DNA from: an uncultured Anaerolineae bacterium | GTDB taxonomy: Bacteria; Chloroflexota; Anaerolineae; Promineifilales; Promineifilaceae | Direction: 5' to 3' | Assembly (NCBI GenBank): GCA_937943625.1 | Contig: CALEAD010000020.1 | Span: forward strand, 1 to 64,000 | DNA: 64,000 bases | Shown: in pieces, positions 49,222 to 58,551 of the stretch | Layout of the letters: each line of letters begins with the position of its first letter | Numbering within the stretch: position 1 is the stretch's first letter | Program-made: the position numbers and the translations under genes | The notes under the pieces: generated by a model | Database searches by the model: none | Told to the model about the DNA's origin: nothing | The model's input: the letters and a program-made list of their open reading frames with translations, nothing else

Positions 49222-51855
49222 ATGCGTAGAATACCTCTCTTTTTAGCCATTTTTATGTTGCTGCTGGTTTTGCCAACAGGGGTGCGCTTTTTTCACTTTT
49301 ACCGCCTAGGTGGCGGGCAGGCCGCACCTCCGCCGCGCTATGACCCGGCACAGGTGGCGCAGGTTTCGGCCGTGCCGACGCCTGCGGCCGGGGCGTTTGT
49401 GGATGAGCCAACGGTAGGGCAGGGGTATGTGCTGCTGGATATGGCGCATCGCAATCAGTTTACGCTGGATGAGATTGGTTATCTAGACGGCCGTTTGGCG
49501 GCGCGTGGATATGAGTTATTGCCTTTTCGTGGTGGGGATTTGTCTCGTGCTTTGCGTGCGGCGACTTCGTTCGTGGTGCTGACGCCGCTGAATACCTTTA
49601 GCGAAGATGAGGTGCGCGCCGTGACCGATTTTGTGCAGCGGGGTGGCCGCCTGTTGCTGATCGGCGACCCTACGCGCTTTGGCGTTGGCTTTGAAGAGAC
49701 GACGTTCTCTTTTGAGGTATTTCTTGAATCGAACAAGCTGCCACTAAACAGTCTGGCCAATGCGTTTAACATCGCTTTTAACGGCGACTACCTGTACAAC
49801 ACAGTAGAAAACGAAGGTAACTTCCGCAACATTTTACTGCAAGGAGGGGCCTTTGCTGAAGATGCGCTGACTGATGGACTGGAAAAGCTCGCTTTTTACA
49901 GTGCGCTCTCGCTGCAAGTGGGGCGTGAGGCGAAGGTGCTGCTGCGGGCAGATGACAACACCTGGTCTTCAGCGACAGATAGACCGGGGGGGCTGATTTT
50001 GGCAGCCAGCAGTCAGCAGGGGCGGGTATTGGCGCTGGGGGACATTCACTTTTTGCTGGAGCCGTACCACACGGTGTTTGACAACGGCCGTTTCATTGCC
50101 AACATTACCGACTTTCTTGCTGGTGACGGACGCCGCGATTTTGTGCTGACAGACTTTCCCTACTTCTATCAGCGGCCGATTGACCTGGTGTACACCGGCT
50201 CACCGCAGCTTGGCCCCGGCGTCTTTGACGAGATCATTGCCCTGCAAGAGGCATTCCGCCGCACCGGACAGGAGCTTCAGCTTGCCGCTACGCCAAAGAG
50301 TAACCATGATGTGCTTTACCTGGGGCTGTATAACCAGGCAGAGGAGGTGCTGGCGCTATTGGCAACGCAGGGCATTACGCTGACTATCCGGCCTCCCATC
50401 CTCACCCAGGAGCAGTTGCGCGCCCAGGAAGCCGCTGCTGGTAATAATGGGGAAGAGTCAGAAGGAGCGAAAAAGAAAGGGACTCCGCCTGAAGCAGAGG
50501 AAGCGGCTACGCCGGAAGCGCAGCCAGCCTTGCGCCTCATTGAGTCGGAGTTAGGCAAGGTGCAGATGTCGGGAACGGCCGTAATCCTGTTGCACCAATC
50601 CCCCAGCCAGCGCAGCGTAGTGGTGCTGGCGGCCAGCACCGATGGGCTGGCCACGATTGTCAATCGCCTGCTGGACATGATCCCACTCAACGCCAGCTAC
50701 GCTCTGGCAGATTGCCTGGTGCGTGATCACCTGGCGCTGTGCCCCACCGGCATTGCCAATGAGGAAGTCGAAGCGGAACTGCGTTCTGACGTCGCGCCCG
50801 AAGAACCGCAAGAAGAGAAAGGAGAGACGTCAGAGCCGGTTGAAGAAGAAGGAGGCGGCTTCCCGCCAGGCGAGGAGCCCACTATGCAAGGCAGCATTGG
50901 CTTGGATGAGACGGTTACGGGATTTTTGCAGCTAGATGAGCGGCACGGCTGGACATTTAGTGATGGCCCGGCAAAGATAGATATCATTGTCACCAGCGCT
51001 GAACTAGACCTGATCTTGGAGCTCTACGACCCGCAGCTACGCCTGATGGAACGGATAGATGATAACTTCTCTTTCGGGGATGAGGTGCTGCTGAACGTGG
51101 CAATTCCCGACGATGGGAAGTATACGATTGTGATCTATGAGTATTTTGGCGACCCCGGCGAGTATGAGCTGACGGTAACGGCCGTTTCTGCTGACAGTGG
51201 TGCGCTTCCCGCTGTGGCCAGCCTGGAAAACATCTTCATCTTTGTAGATAACGACGGCGAAGCCCTGGACGGGGGCGTGCTGAGCGGCACAGCCTTGCGC
51301 AACCTGCTAGGCAACCAATACAACGTCACCCTTTGGACAACCGGCATAGATGGCCCACTACAGCCCACCACTCTGGAAGGCGCCAACCTGATCATCTGGG
51401 ATACCGGCGACTACTATGACCCGGACGGTTTTTTTGATCCCGACACCCAGGCGATTATTGACTACATAGATAACAGCACCGCTTCCCTGATGCTCACCGG
51501 CTCTGTGCCGATTCTTTTCAGCTTCTTCGAGACCCGTTTGTTGGCCGATCTGGAAGTGGTTGGTACAGACCCCGTCCTACTCAACGGCTTCAACCTGGGT
51601 GACATCATCACCCTGGGACAGACCTATCAGACAGTAGCCAGCGAAGCATTGGTGGACGACCTGGGTGAAGGTGCCATCCCTCTCTTCAGTCGTGGGCCAC
51701 AAAGCGAGTTGCCCGGCACGGCCGCCGGCGTGGCCCTGGCCGACTCCATCAGCGAAAACCAGCGCCTGCTCGTCTTGCTCTTTCCCTTTGTCGCTTTGCC
51801 GCAGGCAACGCAGGCAACGCTCCTGGCCAATATCCTGACCTGGTTTGCGCAGTAG
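49222..51855 (+). CDS. Large secreted protein with DUF4350-like and PPC-like domains
   Basis: The 877-residue protein has an N-terminal hydrophobic anchor (LFLAIFMLLLVLPTGVRFF). Residues about 65-310 resemble DUF4350 (VLLDMAHRNQFTLDEIGYL, ADEVRAVTDFVQRGGRLLLIGDP-like block, GRVLALGDIHFLLEPY). Two acidic Glu/Pro-rich linkers lie at about 405-440 and 525-555. About residues 560-650 look like a bacterial pre-peptidase C-terminal domain (HGWTFSDGPAKIDIIVTSAELDLILELYDPQ). The last 220 residues repeat a DUF4350-like glutamine-amidotransferase-type fold (ENIFIFVDNDGEALDGG, GANLIIWDTGDYYDPDG). It probably binds or senses something on the outer surface; no catalytic site is evident. AAGGTGATC precedes the ATG. 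Confidence 0.7.
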   Translation: MRRIPLFLAIFMLLLVLPTGVRFFHFYRLGGGQAAPPPRYDPAQVAQVSAVPTPAAGAFVDEPTVGQGYVLLDMAHRNQFTLDEIGYLDGRLAARGYELLPFRGGDLSRALRAATSFVVLTPLNTFSEDEVRAVTDFVQRGGRLLLIGDPTRFGVGFEETTFSFEVFLESNKLPLNSLANAFNIAFNGDYLYNTVENEGNFRNILLQGGAFAEDALTDGLEKLAFYSALSLQVGREAKVLLRADDNTWSSATDRPGGLILAASSQQGRVLALGDIHFLLEPYHTVFDNGRFIANITDFLAGDGRRDFVLTDFPYFYQRPIDLVYTGSPQLGPGVFDEIIALQEAFRRTGQELQLAATPKSNHDVLYLGLYNQAEEVLALLATQGITLTIRPPILTQEQLRAQEAAAGNNGEESEGAKKKGTPPEAEEAATPEAQPALRLIESELGKVQMSGTAVILLHQSPSQRSVVVLAASTDGLATIVNRLLDMIPLNASYALADCLVRDHLALCPTGIANEEVEAELRSDVAPEEPQEEKGETSEPVEEEGGGFPPGEEPTMQGSIGLDETVTGFLQLDERHGWTFSDGPAKIDIIVTSAELDLILELYDPQLRLMERIDDNFSFGDEVLLNVAIPDDGKYTIVIYEYFGDPGEYELTVTAVSADSGALPAVASLENIFIFVDNDGEALDGGVLSGTALRNLLGNQYNVTLWTTGIDGPLQPTTLEGANLIIWDTGDYYDPDGFFDPDTQAIIDYIDNSTASLMLTGSVPILFSFFETRLLADLEVVGTDPVLLNGFNLGDIITLGQTYQTVASEALVDDLGEGAIPLFSRGPQSELPGTAAGVALADSISENQRLLVLLFPFVALPQATQATLLANILTWFAQ

Positions 51856-51891
51856 CCTGGCGATGGGGTGACGGGGTGACTGGTCAATCTT

Positions 51892-52581
51892 ATGAACGCT
51901 AAAATCTTGCTGGTAGATGACGACGTGCCCCTTAGCAAAGCCATCAGCGGCACGCTGTCAGCGGCGGGCTACTATCCCCTTACGGCATACACCGCCGAAG
52001 ATGCCTTACAGGTTGCCTTTACGCAGCAGCCTGATTTGATTTTGCTAGACATCATGGTTCCAACCAGCGGCGGGTGGGAAGTATGCCGCCGCATTCGCGA
52101 GCTGCACGACACGGTGCCGATTATCTTTCTCACAGCCCTGGGCAACACGGAGAATGTGGTCTATGGCTTTGAGGTGGGCGCAGATGATTACATTGTCAAG
52201 CCGTTTGAGGAGGCGGAATTGCTGGCGCGTGTGAAAGCTCACCTGCGTCGTGCGCAAAACAGCGCCGCCCCGCAGCGCCTGGTGTTTGGCCAGGATGAGA
52301 TTGTGATTGATTTGCGTAATCGGCTGGTGCTGGTGCGCAGTACGGCCGTTGACCTGACCCCCCGCGAGTACGAACTTTTGGTTGCCATGGCCACGCAGGC
52401 CGGGCGCGTCATTCCTGCGGCAGAGCTTGCCGGCCGCGCCTGGGGCATGACCGACAACACCGCCGTAGATAACCTGAAACCGTATATTCATTACTTGCGC
52501 AAAAAGCTAGAGCTTGACCCGGCGGCGCCACGCTGGATTATGACCATTCGTGGCGTAGGCTATCGCTTTACCGAAGGTTAA
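51892..52581 (+). CDS. OmpR/PhoB-family response regulator
   Basis: The 229-residue protein has a receiver domain (KILLVDDDVPLSKAI, phosphoacceptor Asp in LILLDIMVPTSGGWE, ADDYIVKPFEEAELLARVKAHLRR) and a winged-helix DNA-binding domain (VDLTPREYELLVAMATQAGRVI, NTAVDNLKPYIHYLRKKLEL and IRGVGYRF). It is a phosphorylation-controlled transcription factor. No histidine kinase is adjacent. It follows the 877-residue surface-protein gene by 36 bp of simple GGGGTGAC repeats and may be cotranscribed. No clear ribosome site precedes the ATG. Confidence 0.92.
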   Translation: MNAKILLVDDDVPLSKAISGTLSAAGYYPLTAYTAEDALQVAFTQQPDLILLDIMVPTSGGWEVCRRIRELHDTVPIIFLTALGNTENVVYGFEVGADDYIVKPFEEAELLARVKAHLRRAQNSAAPQRLVFGQDEIVIDLRNRLVLVRSTAVDLTPREYELLVAMATQAGRVIPAAELAGRAWGMTDNTAVDNLKPYIHYLRKKLELDPAAPRWIMTIRGVGYRFTEG

Positions 52582-52608
52582 GAAATGGGAAGATAACCAG
52601 GCAGGTGG

Positions 52609-52614
52609 TATAAT
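52609..52614 (+). promoter_or_regulatory. Extended -10 promoter upstream of the sulfatase-fold gene
   Basis: TGGTATAAT is an exact extended -10 (TGnTATAAT) match, 70 bp before the ATG at 52685. The -35 region is weak, as often seen with extended -10 promoters. It may drive the sulfatase-fold, lgt, guaB and purB run. Confidence 0.6.
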
Positions 52615-52684
52615 ATGGCCCTGTGGAACAAGGACTTATGCTGGAGACTTCCAACCTTGTTCTTCATAGGCAGCCATTATTTTC

Positions 52685-54265
52685 ATGAACCAACCCGACA
52701 TACTCTTCATCGTTTTAGACACGCAGCGTGCAGACCGCCTGGGCTTGTATGGCTGTGAACGCAATACCTCTCCCCACATAGACCGTTTTGCCGCGGAGGG
52801 GGTAATCTTTGATCAGGCGATTTCCCCCGCACAGTGGACTATTCCCAGCCACGCCTCTCTCTTTACCGGTCGTTACCCTACGGCGCATCAGGTCACGCAA
52901 TCCTCGCATAGCCTCAGCCCAGACCTGCCGCATCTGGCAGAAGTGATGCGCGCCGCCGGCTATGAGACAATTGGTTTTTGCAATAATCCCCTGGTTGGCA
53001 TTCTCAACAACGGCTTCAAGCGTGGCTTTGACACCTTTTATAACTATGGGGGAGCAATTCCCAGTGTGCCGGAAAGCTCGACGACTCTGCCCTGGCCGCT
53101 CAATCATCTATTGGAAAGCTATACGCAGTTTTTGCGCCGTATCTCTTACCCCATTCAGAATTTCTTTGGCCAGTCTGACCTGGCTTTCCGCGTGTCGTTG
53201 AATGCGTGGCTGACGCCGCTTTGGTCCCGTTTTGCGAACTTCAAGGGGCAAAATGCGCGCTCGGTGCGTGATGTGGTGCACTTTTTGCAAAAACGAGAGG
53301 CACAAGGAGGAGAACGGCCGTTGTTCCTCTTCCTCAACCTTATGGAAACGCACCTGCCCTTTTGGCCGCCAGCAGAATTTATTGACAAGATGGCTCCCTA
53401 TTTCCGCCGCAGCAAAGAAGCGCGCGCCATTCTGCGCCAGTGGAACCGGGAGGCGTATCGCTGGGCTGCGCCACTGGAAAAACCGCTGGGCGAGTTGGAA
53501 AGCCGCGTGCTGCACGATCTGTACGATGCGGAAGTGGCCTACCAGGATGATTACCTGGGTGCATTGTTTGCTGTGCTGCGGCAGCGCCGTTGTCAGCGCG
53601 AGACGCTGACGCTCATTGTGGCCGATCATGGTGATGGGCTGGGTGAGCACAGCTATTTTGGCCATGCGTTTGTGGCTTACCAGGAGCTGGTGCACGTACC
53701 GCTGGTTCTGCACTGGCCGGAGCGCTGGCAGAGCCAGCGGATTGCTGTGCCGGTGAGCACGCGCCGCGTCTTTCACACCCTGCTCGATGCCGTCGGGGCG
53801 CTACCCGACGTGCCGGGGTTGAATCCAACCGAGGTGCGAAATTTATCGCTGGCGCAATCCATCAACGGCCGTTTCCCGGAACAGCAGGCTGCCTACAGCG
53901 AAGTGTATCCCCCGCTCAACTTTGTCAAAGCCATCGAGCGGCGCCAGCCGCACCTGCTGGAACAGTTTCGCTGCCTGGCCATGCGCCGCGCCGTCGTCAA
54001 AACGACCGAAGAGGGCGATACCCTCAAACTCATTCAGGTAGACGACGCAGCAGATGAGCTGTTTGACCTGCGACAAGACCCCATAGAAGCGCAAGATGTG
54101 CTGGCAGAACGGCCGTTGGCGGCAGCCGCCCTCAATCAGGAAATTGAGCGCCTGACCCTGAACCTGCAGCGCCAGCGCGACAGCCTGACCGCCGGTGCCG
54201 GCGTCAGCATGGAGCTAGACGACAGCCTGATGCAGCGCCTGCGTGGCCTGGGCTATTTGGATTGA
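52685..54265 (+). CDS. Sulfatase-fold hydrolase or transferase
   Basis: The 526-residue protein has the alkaline phosphatase superfamily layout: DILFIVLDTQRADRLGLYGCERNTSPHIDRFAAEGVIF at the N-terminus (metal-binding Asp), PAQWTIPSHASLFTGRYP as the nucleophile motif, LFLNLMETHLPFWPP, and IVADHGDGLGEHSYFGHAFVAY with the second metal site. In true sulfatases the nucleophile position is Cys or Ser turned to formylglycine; here it is Thr. Thr nucleophiles occur in phosphoethanolamine and lipoteichoic acid transferases of the same fold. It is cytosolic by sequence (no signal peptide). The last residues end DDSLMQRLRGLGYLD, common in this subgroup. The natural substrate is unknown. Confidence 0.82.
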   Translation: MNQPDILFIVLDTQRADRLGLYGCERNTSPHIDRFAAEGVIFDQAISPAQWTIPSHASLFTGRYPTAHQVTQSSHSLSPDLPHLAEVMRAAGYETIGFCNNPLVGILNNGFKRGFDTFYNYGGAIPSVPESSTTLPWPLNHLLESYTQFLRRISYPIQNFFGQSDLAFRVSLNAWLTPLWSRFANFKGQNARSVRDVVHFLQKREAQGGERPLFLFLNLMETHLPFWPPAEFIDKMAPYFRRSKEARAILRQWNREAYRWAAPLEKPLGELESRVLHDLYDAEVAYQDDYLGALFAVLRQRRCQRETLTLIVADHGDGLGEHSYFGHAFVAYQELVHVPLVLHWPERWQSQRIAVPVSTRRVFHTLLDAVGALPDVPGLNPTEVRNLSLAQSINGRFPEQQAAYSEVYPPLNFVKAIERRQPHLLEQFRCLAMRRAVVKTTEEGDTLKLIQVDDAADELFDLRQDPIEAQDVLAERPLAAAALNQEIERLTLNLQRQRDSLTAGAGVSMELDDSLMQRLRGLGYLD

Positions 54266-54344
54266 TTAATGGTTGGTTAGGTTGATTAGCTGGCTGGCCA
54301 ACCCAACCAACCCAACTAACCTGACTAACCTCACTAACGCTACC

Positions 54345-55232
54345 ATGTTCGATTCCCTACAAATAGACCCCATTGCATTTACCATCCCCATTGGCGATGG
54401 TTTCCCCGTTTACTGGTACGGCATCATTGTCACCCTGGGCATTGCCATTGGCGCCTGGTGGGCCGGGCGCGAAATTGACCGCCGCAAGCAAAACGTGGAC
54501 GAGCTGTACAATGGCCTCATCCTGGTGGTGTTTGCCGGTTATCTCTTTGCCCGCCTGACTTACGTGCTGCTCGATGTTCTTGGCGGCGGCGGCGCGCGCT
54601 ACACCTCCTTGCTTGACGTGTTTAACCTGCGCCTGGGAGGAGTGAATATCCTGGGTGGCTTTATTGGTGCGGCGCTGGTGGGCATTGCCTATGCGCGCTG
54701 GCGTAAGCTGAAGGTCTGGCACTATGCCGACGTGGCCGGCCCGGCGATTCTGATTGCCCAGGGCATTGGTCGCTGGGGAAATTTTATCAACCAGGAGCTT
54801 TATGGCCCGCCCACAAATTCATCCTGGGGGATTCTTATTGACCCGCGCAACCGTCTGCCGCAGTATGCCGATTTTGTCGCCTATCCCCCTGACACGCGCT
54901 TTCACCCCACCTTTTTCTATGAGTCCCTCTGGTTGTTGGTTGGGTTCGCCCTGCTGGTATGGCTCAACGGCCGTTACCGCGACAAATGGCGGCCCGGCAC
55001 CCTGATGGGACTGTTTCTCATCTGGTGGGGCGGCGGGCGCGCCTGGATTGAATTTTTCCGCCCTGACCAGCCCACGATTGGCGCCGGGCCGATTACGTAT
55101 TCAATGGTAACGGCTGTTTTCCTGGCCCTGGTGGGTGTTTTTCTGCTTTTACTGCGTTACGAGAAGATCACCCTGTCCATGCGCAAGCCCAGGCGCCGCC
55201 GCAAAGTAAAACCCCGCGCCCATCGTGGCTAA
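54345..55232 (+). CDS. lgt: Prolipoprotein diacylglyceryl transferase
   Basis: The 295-residue integral membrane protein attaches a diacylglycerol to the lipobox Cys of prelipoproteins. The signature is IAQGIGRWGNFINQELYG, with FRLGGVNILGGFIGAALVGI-like block (NLRLGGVNILGGF) and RFHPTFFYESLW further on; all are Lgt motifs. There are about seven hydrophobic segments. The frame is open upstream, but that part encodes a repeated PTNPTNLTN simple sequence, so the ATG at 54345 is preferred. It matches the several lipoproteins in this window (LCP, SBP, beta-propeller). It stands between the sulfatase-fold gene and guaB, with short gaps. Confidence 0.95.
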   Translation: MFDSLQIDPIAFTIPIGDGFPVYWYGIIVTLGIAIGAWWAGREIDRRKQNVDELYNGLILVVFAGYLFARLTYVLLDVLGGGGARYTSLLDVFNLRLGGVNILGGFIGAALVGIAYARWRKLKVWHYADVAGPAILIAQGIGRWGNFINQELYGPPTNSSWGILIDPRNRLPQYADFVAYPPDTRFHPTFFYESLWLLVGFALLVWLNGRYRDKWRPGTLMGLFLIWWGGGRAWIEFFRPDQPTIGAGPITYSMVTAVFLALVGVFLLLLRYEKITLSMRKPRRRRKVKPRAHRG

Positions 55233-55256
55233 TTATTGCCCGATTGAGGTTTTCTT

Positions 55257-56744
55257 ATGGAGCCAACCAACAAATTTACCCAATTAGCCCTGACATTTGA
55301 TGACGTACTGCTCGTACCCGGCTACTCCGAAGTATTGCCGGCCGAAGTAGACCTGCGCACACGCCTGGCGGCCAACCTCCATCTTAATGTGCCCGTGCTT
55401 TCGGCGGCCATGGATACCGTCACGGAAGCGCAAATGGCCATCGCCCTGGCACGCCTGGGCGGCATTGGCGTGCTACACCGCAACCTTTCCCCTGAGGCGC
55501 AGGCAGAAGAGGTGGACAAAGTAAAACGCTCAGAGGCAGGGATGATTGTGGACCCTATCACCCTGCGCCCCGACCAGACGTTGGCAGACGCAGAGGCAAT
55601 TATGAGCCGGTACCACATCTCTGGCGTGCCTATTACAGATGAAAACGGCCGTCTTGTGGGCATTCTCACCAACCGCGACACCCGCTTTGTCGAGCCAGGG
55701 CCGCAGCTTATCCGTGACTTTATGACCAGCGAAGGATTGGTGACGGCACAGGTAGGTACCACGTTGGAAGAGGCCAAGGCTATCCTGCACCGGCACCGCA
55801 TCGAAAAGCTGCCACTGGTAGATGAAAACGGCCGTCTCAAAGGGCTGATCACCGTCAAAGACATCATGAAAAAGCTCGACTACCCCCTCGCTTCTACCGA
55901 CGAACGCGGCCGTTTGCTGTGCGCTGCCGCCATTGGCGTGGGCGAAAAAGGGTTGAGCCGCCTGGAGCGCCTGGTTCCTGCCGGTGTAGACGTGGTTGTG
56001 ATAGACACCGCACATGGCCACACAGCCACCGTGCTCAACACCGTGCGCGAAGCCAAAGCGCGCTACCCCAGGTTGCCCATCGTCGTGGGCAACGCCGCCA
56101 CTGCCGAAGGCGCCGCCGACATGATTGCCGCCGGCGCAGACGCCATCAAAATCGGCATTGGCGCGGGTTCTATTTGCACCACGCGCATCATTGCCGGGGC
56201 TGGCGTGCCGCAAATCACCGCCATCATGGAGGCTGCTACCGTCTGCCAGCGTCACGACATTCCCTGCATTGCCGATGGCGGCATTAAATACAGCGGCGAC
56301 ATTGTGAAGGCGCTCGCCGTTGGCGCTAACAGCGTCATGCTTGGCTCCATGCTAGCCGGATTAGAAGAAAGCCCCGGCGAAATCATCATCTACGAAGGGA
56401 GACGCTACAAAGTGTATCGCGGCATGGGCAGCCTGGGCGCCATGCAAGGGCACGGCGCTGATCGGTATGCCAGCGCCATTGCCGACAACACACGCAGCGA
56501 GCGCGACAAGCTCGTGCCCGAAGGGGTTGAGGGACAGGTTCCCTATCGCGGCAAGCTGGCAGATGTCATTTACCAGATGATGGGTGGATTGCGTTCCGGC
56601 ATGGGGTACGTGGGTGCGCGCAACCTGGCGGAACTGCGCCAGAAGGCAAAGTTTGTGCAAATTACCAACGCTGGCCTGCGCGAAAGCCACCCCCATGGCG
56701 TGTTGATCACGAAAGAAGCGCCGAATTACCAGGTGCGTAATTAG
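55257..56744 (+). CDS. guaB: IMP dehydrogenase
   Basis: The 495-residue protein oxidises IMP to XMP in GMP synthesis. It has [19 protein letters not shown] at the N-terminus, two CBS domains at about residues 100-215 ([15 protein letters not shown]-like start, then [27 protein letters not shown]), the NAD site [12 protein letters not shown] and the catalytic Cys in [28 protein letters not shown] and the flap with QVPYRGK are present. Two AACGGCCGTC-type palindromes encode ENGR in the CBS domains. GAGG lies 7 nt before the ATG. It is next to purB, so two purine genes are clustered. Confidence 0.97.
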   Translation: MEPTNKFTQLALTFDDVLLVPGYSEVLPAEVDLRTRLAANLHLNVPVLSAAMDTVTEAQMAIALARLGGIGVLHRNLSPEAQAEEVDKVKRSEAGMIVDPITLRPDQTLADAEAIMSRYHISGVPITDENGRLVGILTNRDTRFVEPGPQLIRDFMTSEGLVTAQVGTTLEEAKAILHRHRIEKLPLVDENGRLKGLITVKDIMKKLDYPLASTDERGRLLCAAAIGVGEKGLSRLERLVPAGVDVVVIDTAHGHTATVLNTVREAKARYPRLPIVVGNAATAEGAADMIAAGADAIKIGIGAGSICTTRIIAGAGVPQITAIMEAATVCQRHDIPCIADGGIKYSGDIVKALAVGANSVMLGSMLAGLEESPGEIIIYEGRRYKVYRGMGSLGAMQGHGADRYASAIADNTRSERDKLVPEGVEGQVPYRGKLADVIYQMMGGLRSGMGYVGARNLAELRQKAKFVQITNAGLRESHPHGVLITKEAPNYQVRN

Positions 56745-56820
56745 GCGTGAGCCGTAAAACGTGAAACGTGAGGTGTAAACAGACTACGGACCACGAATTT
56801 TGCCACCAGGAGAAGCTAAG

Positions 56821-57024
56821 ATGGCAAAACGAAAAATCGAATTAACAGATGCGCAAAGCCGGCGCAATGCGGAGATATTGTCGCGATTGGAAAGCGAGCG
56901 CCAGCGGCTGCTCGAAGAAACTCGCGCTTTGCAGCAGCAGGAAAAGCGCCGTTCTAGTCGCAAGCGAAATGCAGATGACCAGGCGGCGGCCGGGGCGCAG
57001 CGCGAATTAACCAATGACTTTTGA
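56821..57024 (+). CDS. Small basic coiled-coil protein coupled to purB
   Basis: The 67-residue protein begins MAKRKIELTDAQSRRNAEILSRL and continues as a charged helix likely to be a coiled coil (ESERQRLLEETRALQQQEK) with a basic tail (RRSSRKRN). I know no family. AGGAG lies 8 nt before the ATG at 56821, which makes it a better start than an upstream TTG. Its stop overlaps the purB start by 11 bp, so it controls or supports purB translation. It may be a small accessory protein. Confidence 0.6.
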   Translation: MAKRKIELTDAQSRRNAEILSRLESERQRLLEETRALQQQEKRRSSRKRNADDQAAAGAQRELTNDF

Positions 57025-58435
57025 CCACAATACGTTTATCTCCCCCTTTACCTGGCGCTATGGTTCAGAGGAGATGCGCCAGATATGGTCAGAAGTGCGC
57101 AAAAGGCAGCTGATGCGCTGCGTGTGGGTGGCGCTGGCGACCGCGCAACACGAGGCGGGGCTGGTTACGGCCGATCAACTGGCCGACTTGCAAGCGCATC
57201 AAAACGACATAGACGTGCCGCGCGCCCTGCAAATCGAGCAGGAAACGCGGCATGACGTGATGGCCGAAATTCGCGCCTTTGCCGAACAGTGCGCCATAGG
57301 CGGCGGCATCATCCATTGGGGGGCTACCAGTGCCGATATTACCGATAATGTGGATGTGCTGCGCCTGCGCGAAGCGGCCGTCTTGCTGGCGCGGCGGCTG
57401 GCCGAACTGTTGTTGGCCCTGGCGCAAAAAATTGGGGAAACGGCCGTGTTGCCTACCATGGCGCACACCCACATCCAGCCCGCCGAACCCACTACCCTGG
57501 GCTACCGCTTTGCCGTCTACGCACAAGATTTGTTGCTAGACGGCCGTGATCTGCAACACCTTATCGCCACCCTGCGCGGCAAGGGATTGAAAGGAGCTGT
57601 CGGCACGCAGGCCAGTTACCAGGAGCTGCTGCACGGTACGGGCGTTTCGGCGCAGCAGCTAGAAGAGGTGACCATGCGCCACTTGCGCCTGCCTTACTTC
57701 CTCATTGCCACACAAACGTACACGCGCCAGCAAGATTTGCGCGTGCAGCACGTCCTGGCCGGCATTGCGGCTTCATTGCACAAATTTGCCCTGGATTTCC
57801 GCGTGTTACAATCCCCTCCTTTTGGCGAATGGGCGGAACCGTTTGCCAAAAAGCAGGTTGGCTCTTCGGCCATGCCGTTCAAGCGCAACCCTATCAACAC
57901 AGAAAACATCTGCTCCCTGGCGCGCTACGTGGCAGCGCTGCCTGCCGTTGCCTGGGAAAATGCCAGCCAGGCCATTTTGGAGCGCAGCCTGGATGATTCC
58001 GCCAATCGGCGCATCTTTCAGGCTGAAGCCTTCCTGGCCGTAGATGAGATGTTGCTGCGCGCCCTGCGCGTGGTGCGCGAAATGAGCATAGATGAAGGCG
58101 CTATCCGGCGCAATATGGCTACCTATGGCCCCTTTGCCGCGACAGAACGGGTGTTGATGGCGCTGGTTGGTGCCGGCGGCAGTCGTCAGGAGGGGCACGA
58201 ATGGATTCGCCATGCCAGCCTGCAAGCATGGGAAGCCTTGCGCCAGGGGCAAGCCAACCCCCTGGCAGAGCTGCTGTGTGCCGATGAACGCATTACGCGC
58301 TTTGTGCCGCCAGAACAGGTGCGGCTGCTGCTAGATGCGAGCGAACACACGGGTACGGCCGTTGCGCGCGCGCGCGCCTTTGCCCAACAGGTGACAGAAG
58401 AAGTGACGCAATGGTCGGTGGCAATTAGTGATTAG
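57014..58435 (+). CDS. purB: Adenylosuccinate lyase
   Basis: The 473-residue enzyme cleaves SAICAR and adenylosuccinate in purine synthesis. HDVMAEIRAFAEQC with IHWGATSADITDN and MAHTHIQPAEPTTLGYRF hold active-site residues, and the fumarase/aspartase signature is GSSAMPFKRNPINTE. DDSANRRIFQAEAFLAVDEML is typical of the PurB branch. It is a cytoplasmic homotetramer in known cases. It has no ribosome site of its own and starts inside the small coiled-coil gene, so it is coupled to it. Confidence 0.95.
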   Translation: MTFDHNTFISPFTWRYGSEEMRQIWSEVRKRQLMRCVWVALATAQHEAGLVTADQLADLQAHQNDIDVPRALQIEQETRHDVMAEIRAFAEQCAIGGGIIHWGATSADITDNVDVLRLREAAVLLARRLAELLLALAQKIGETAVLPTMAHTHIQPAEPTTLGYRFAVYAQDLLLDGRDLQHLIATLRGKGLKGAVGTQASYQELLHGTGVSAQQLEEVTMRHLRLPYFLIATQTYTRQQDLRVQHVLAGIAASLHKFALDFRVLQSPPFGEWAEPFAKKQVGSSAMPFKRNPINTENICSLARYVAALPAVAWENASQAILERSLDDSANRRIFQAEAFLAVDEMLLRALRVVREMSIDEGAIRRNMATYGPFAATERVLMALVGAGGSRQEGHEWIRHASLQAWEALRQGQANPLAELLCADERITRFVPPEQVRLLLDASEHTGTAVARARAFAQQVTEEVTQWSVAISD

Positions 58436-58551
58436 CAATTGGAGATTAGAGATTGGCGATGAAGGGTTGCATACGGCCGTTGTCTCCCTTTTAATAAGAG
58501 ACAAACCAACTTTCACCCTTTACCCTTGATGCTTACTTCAGGAGCAACGCC

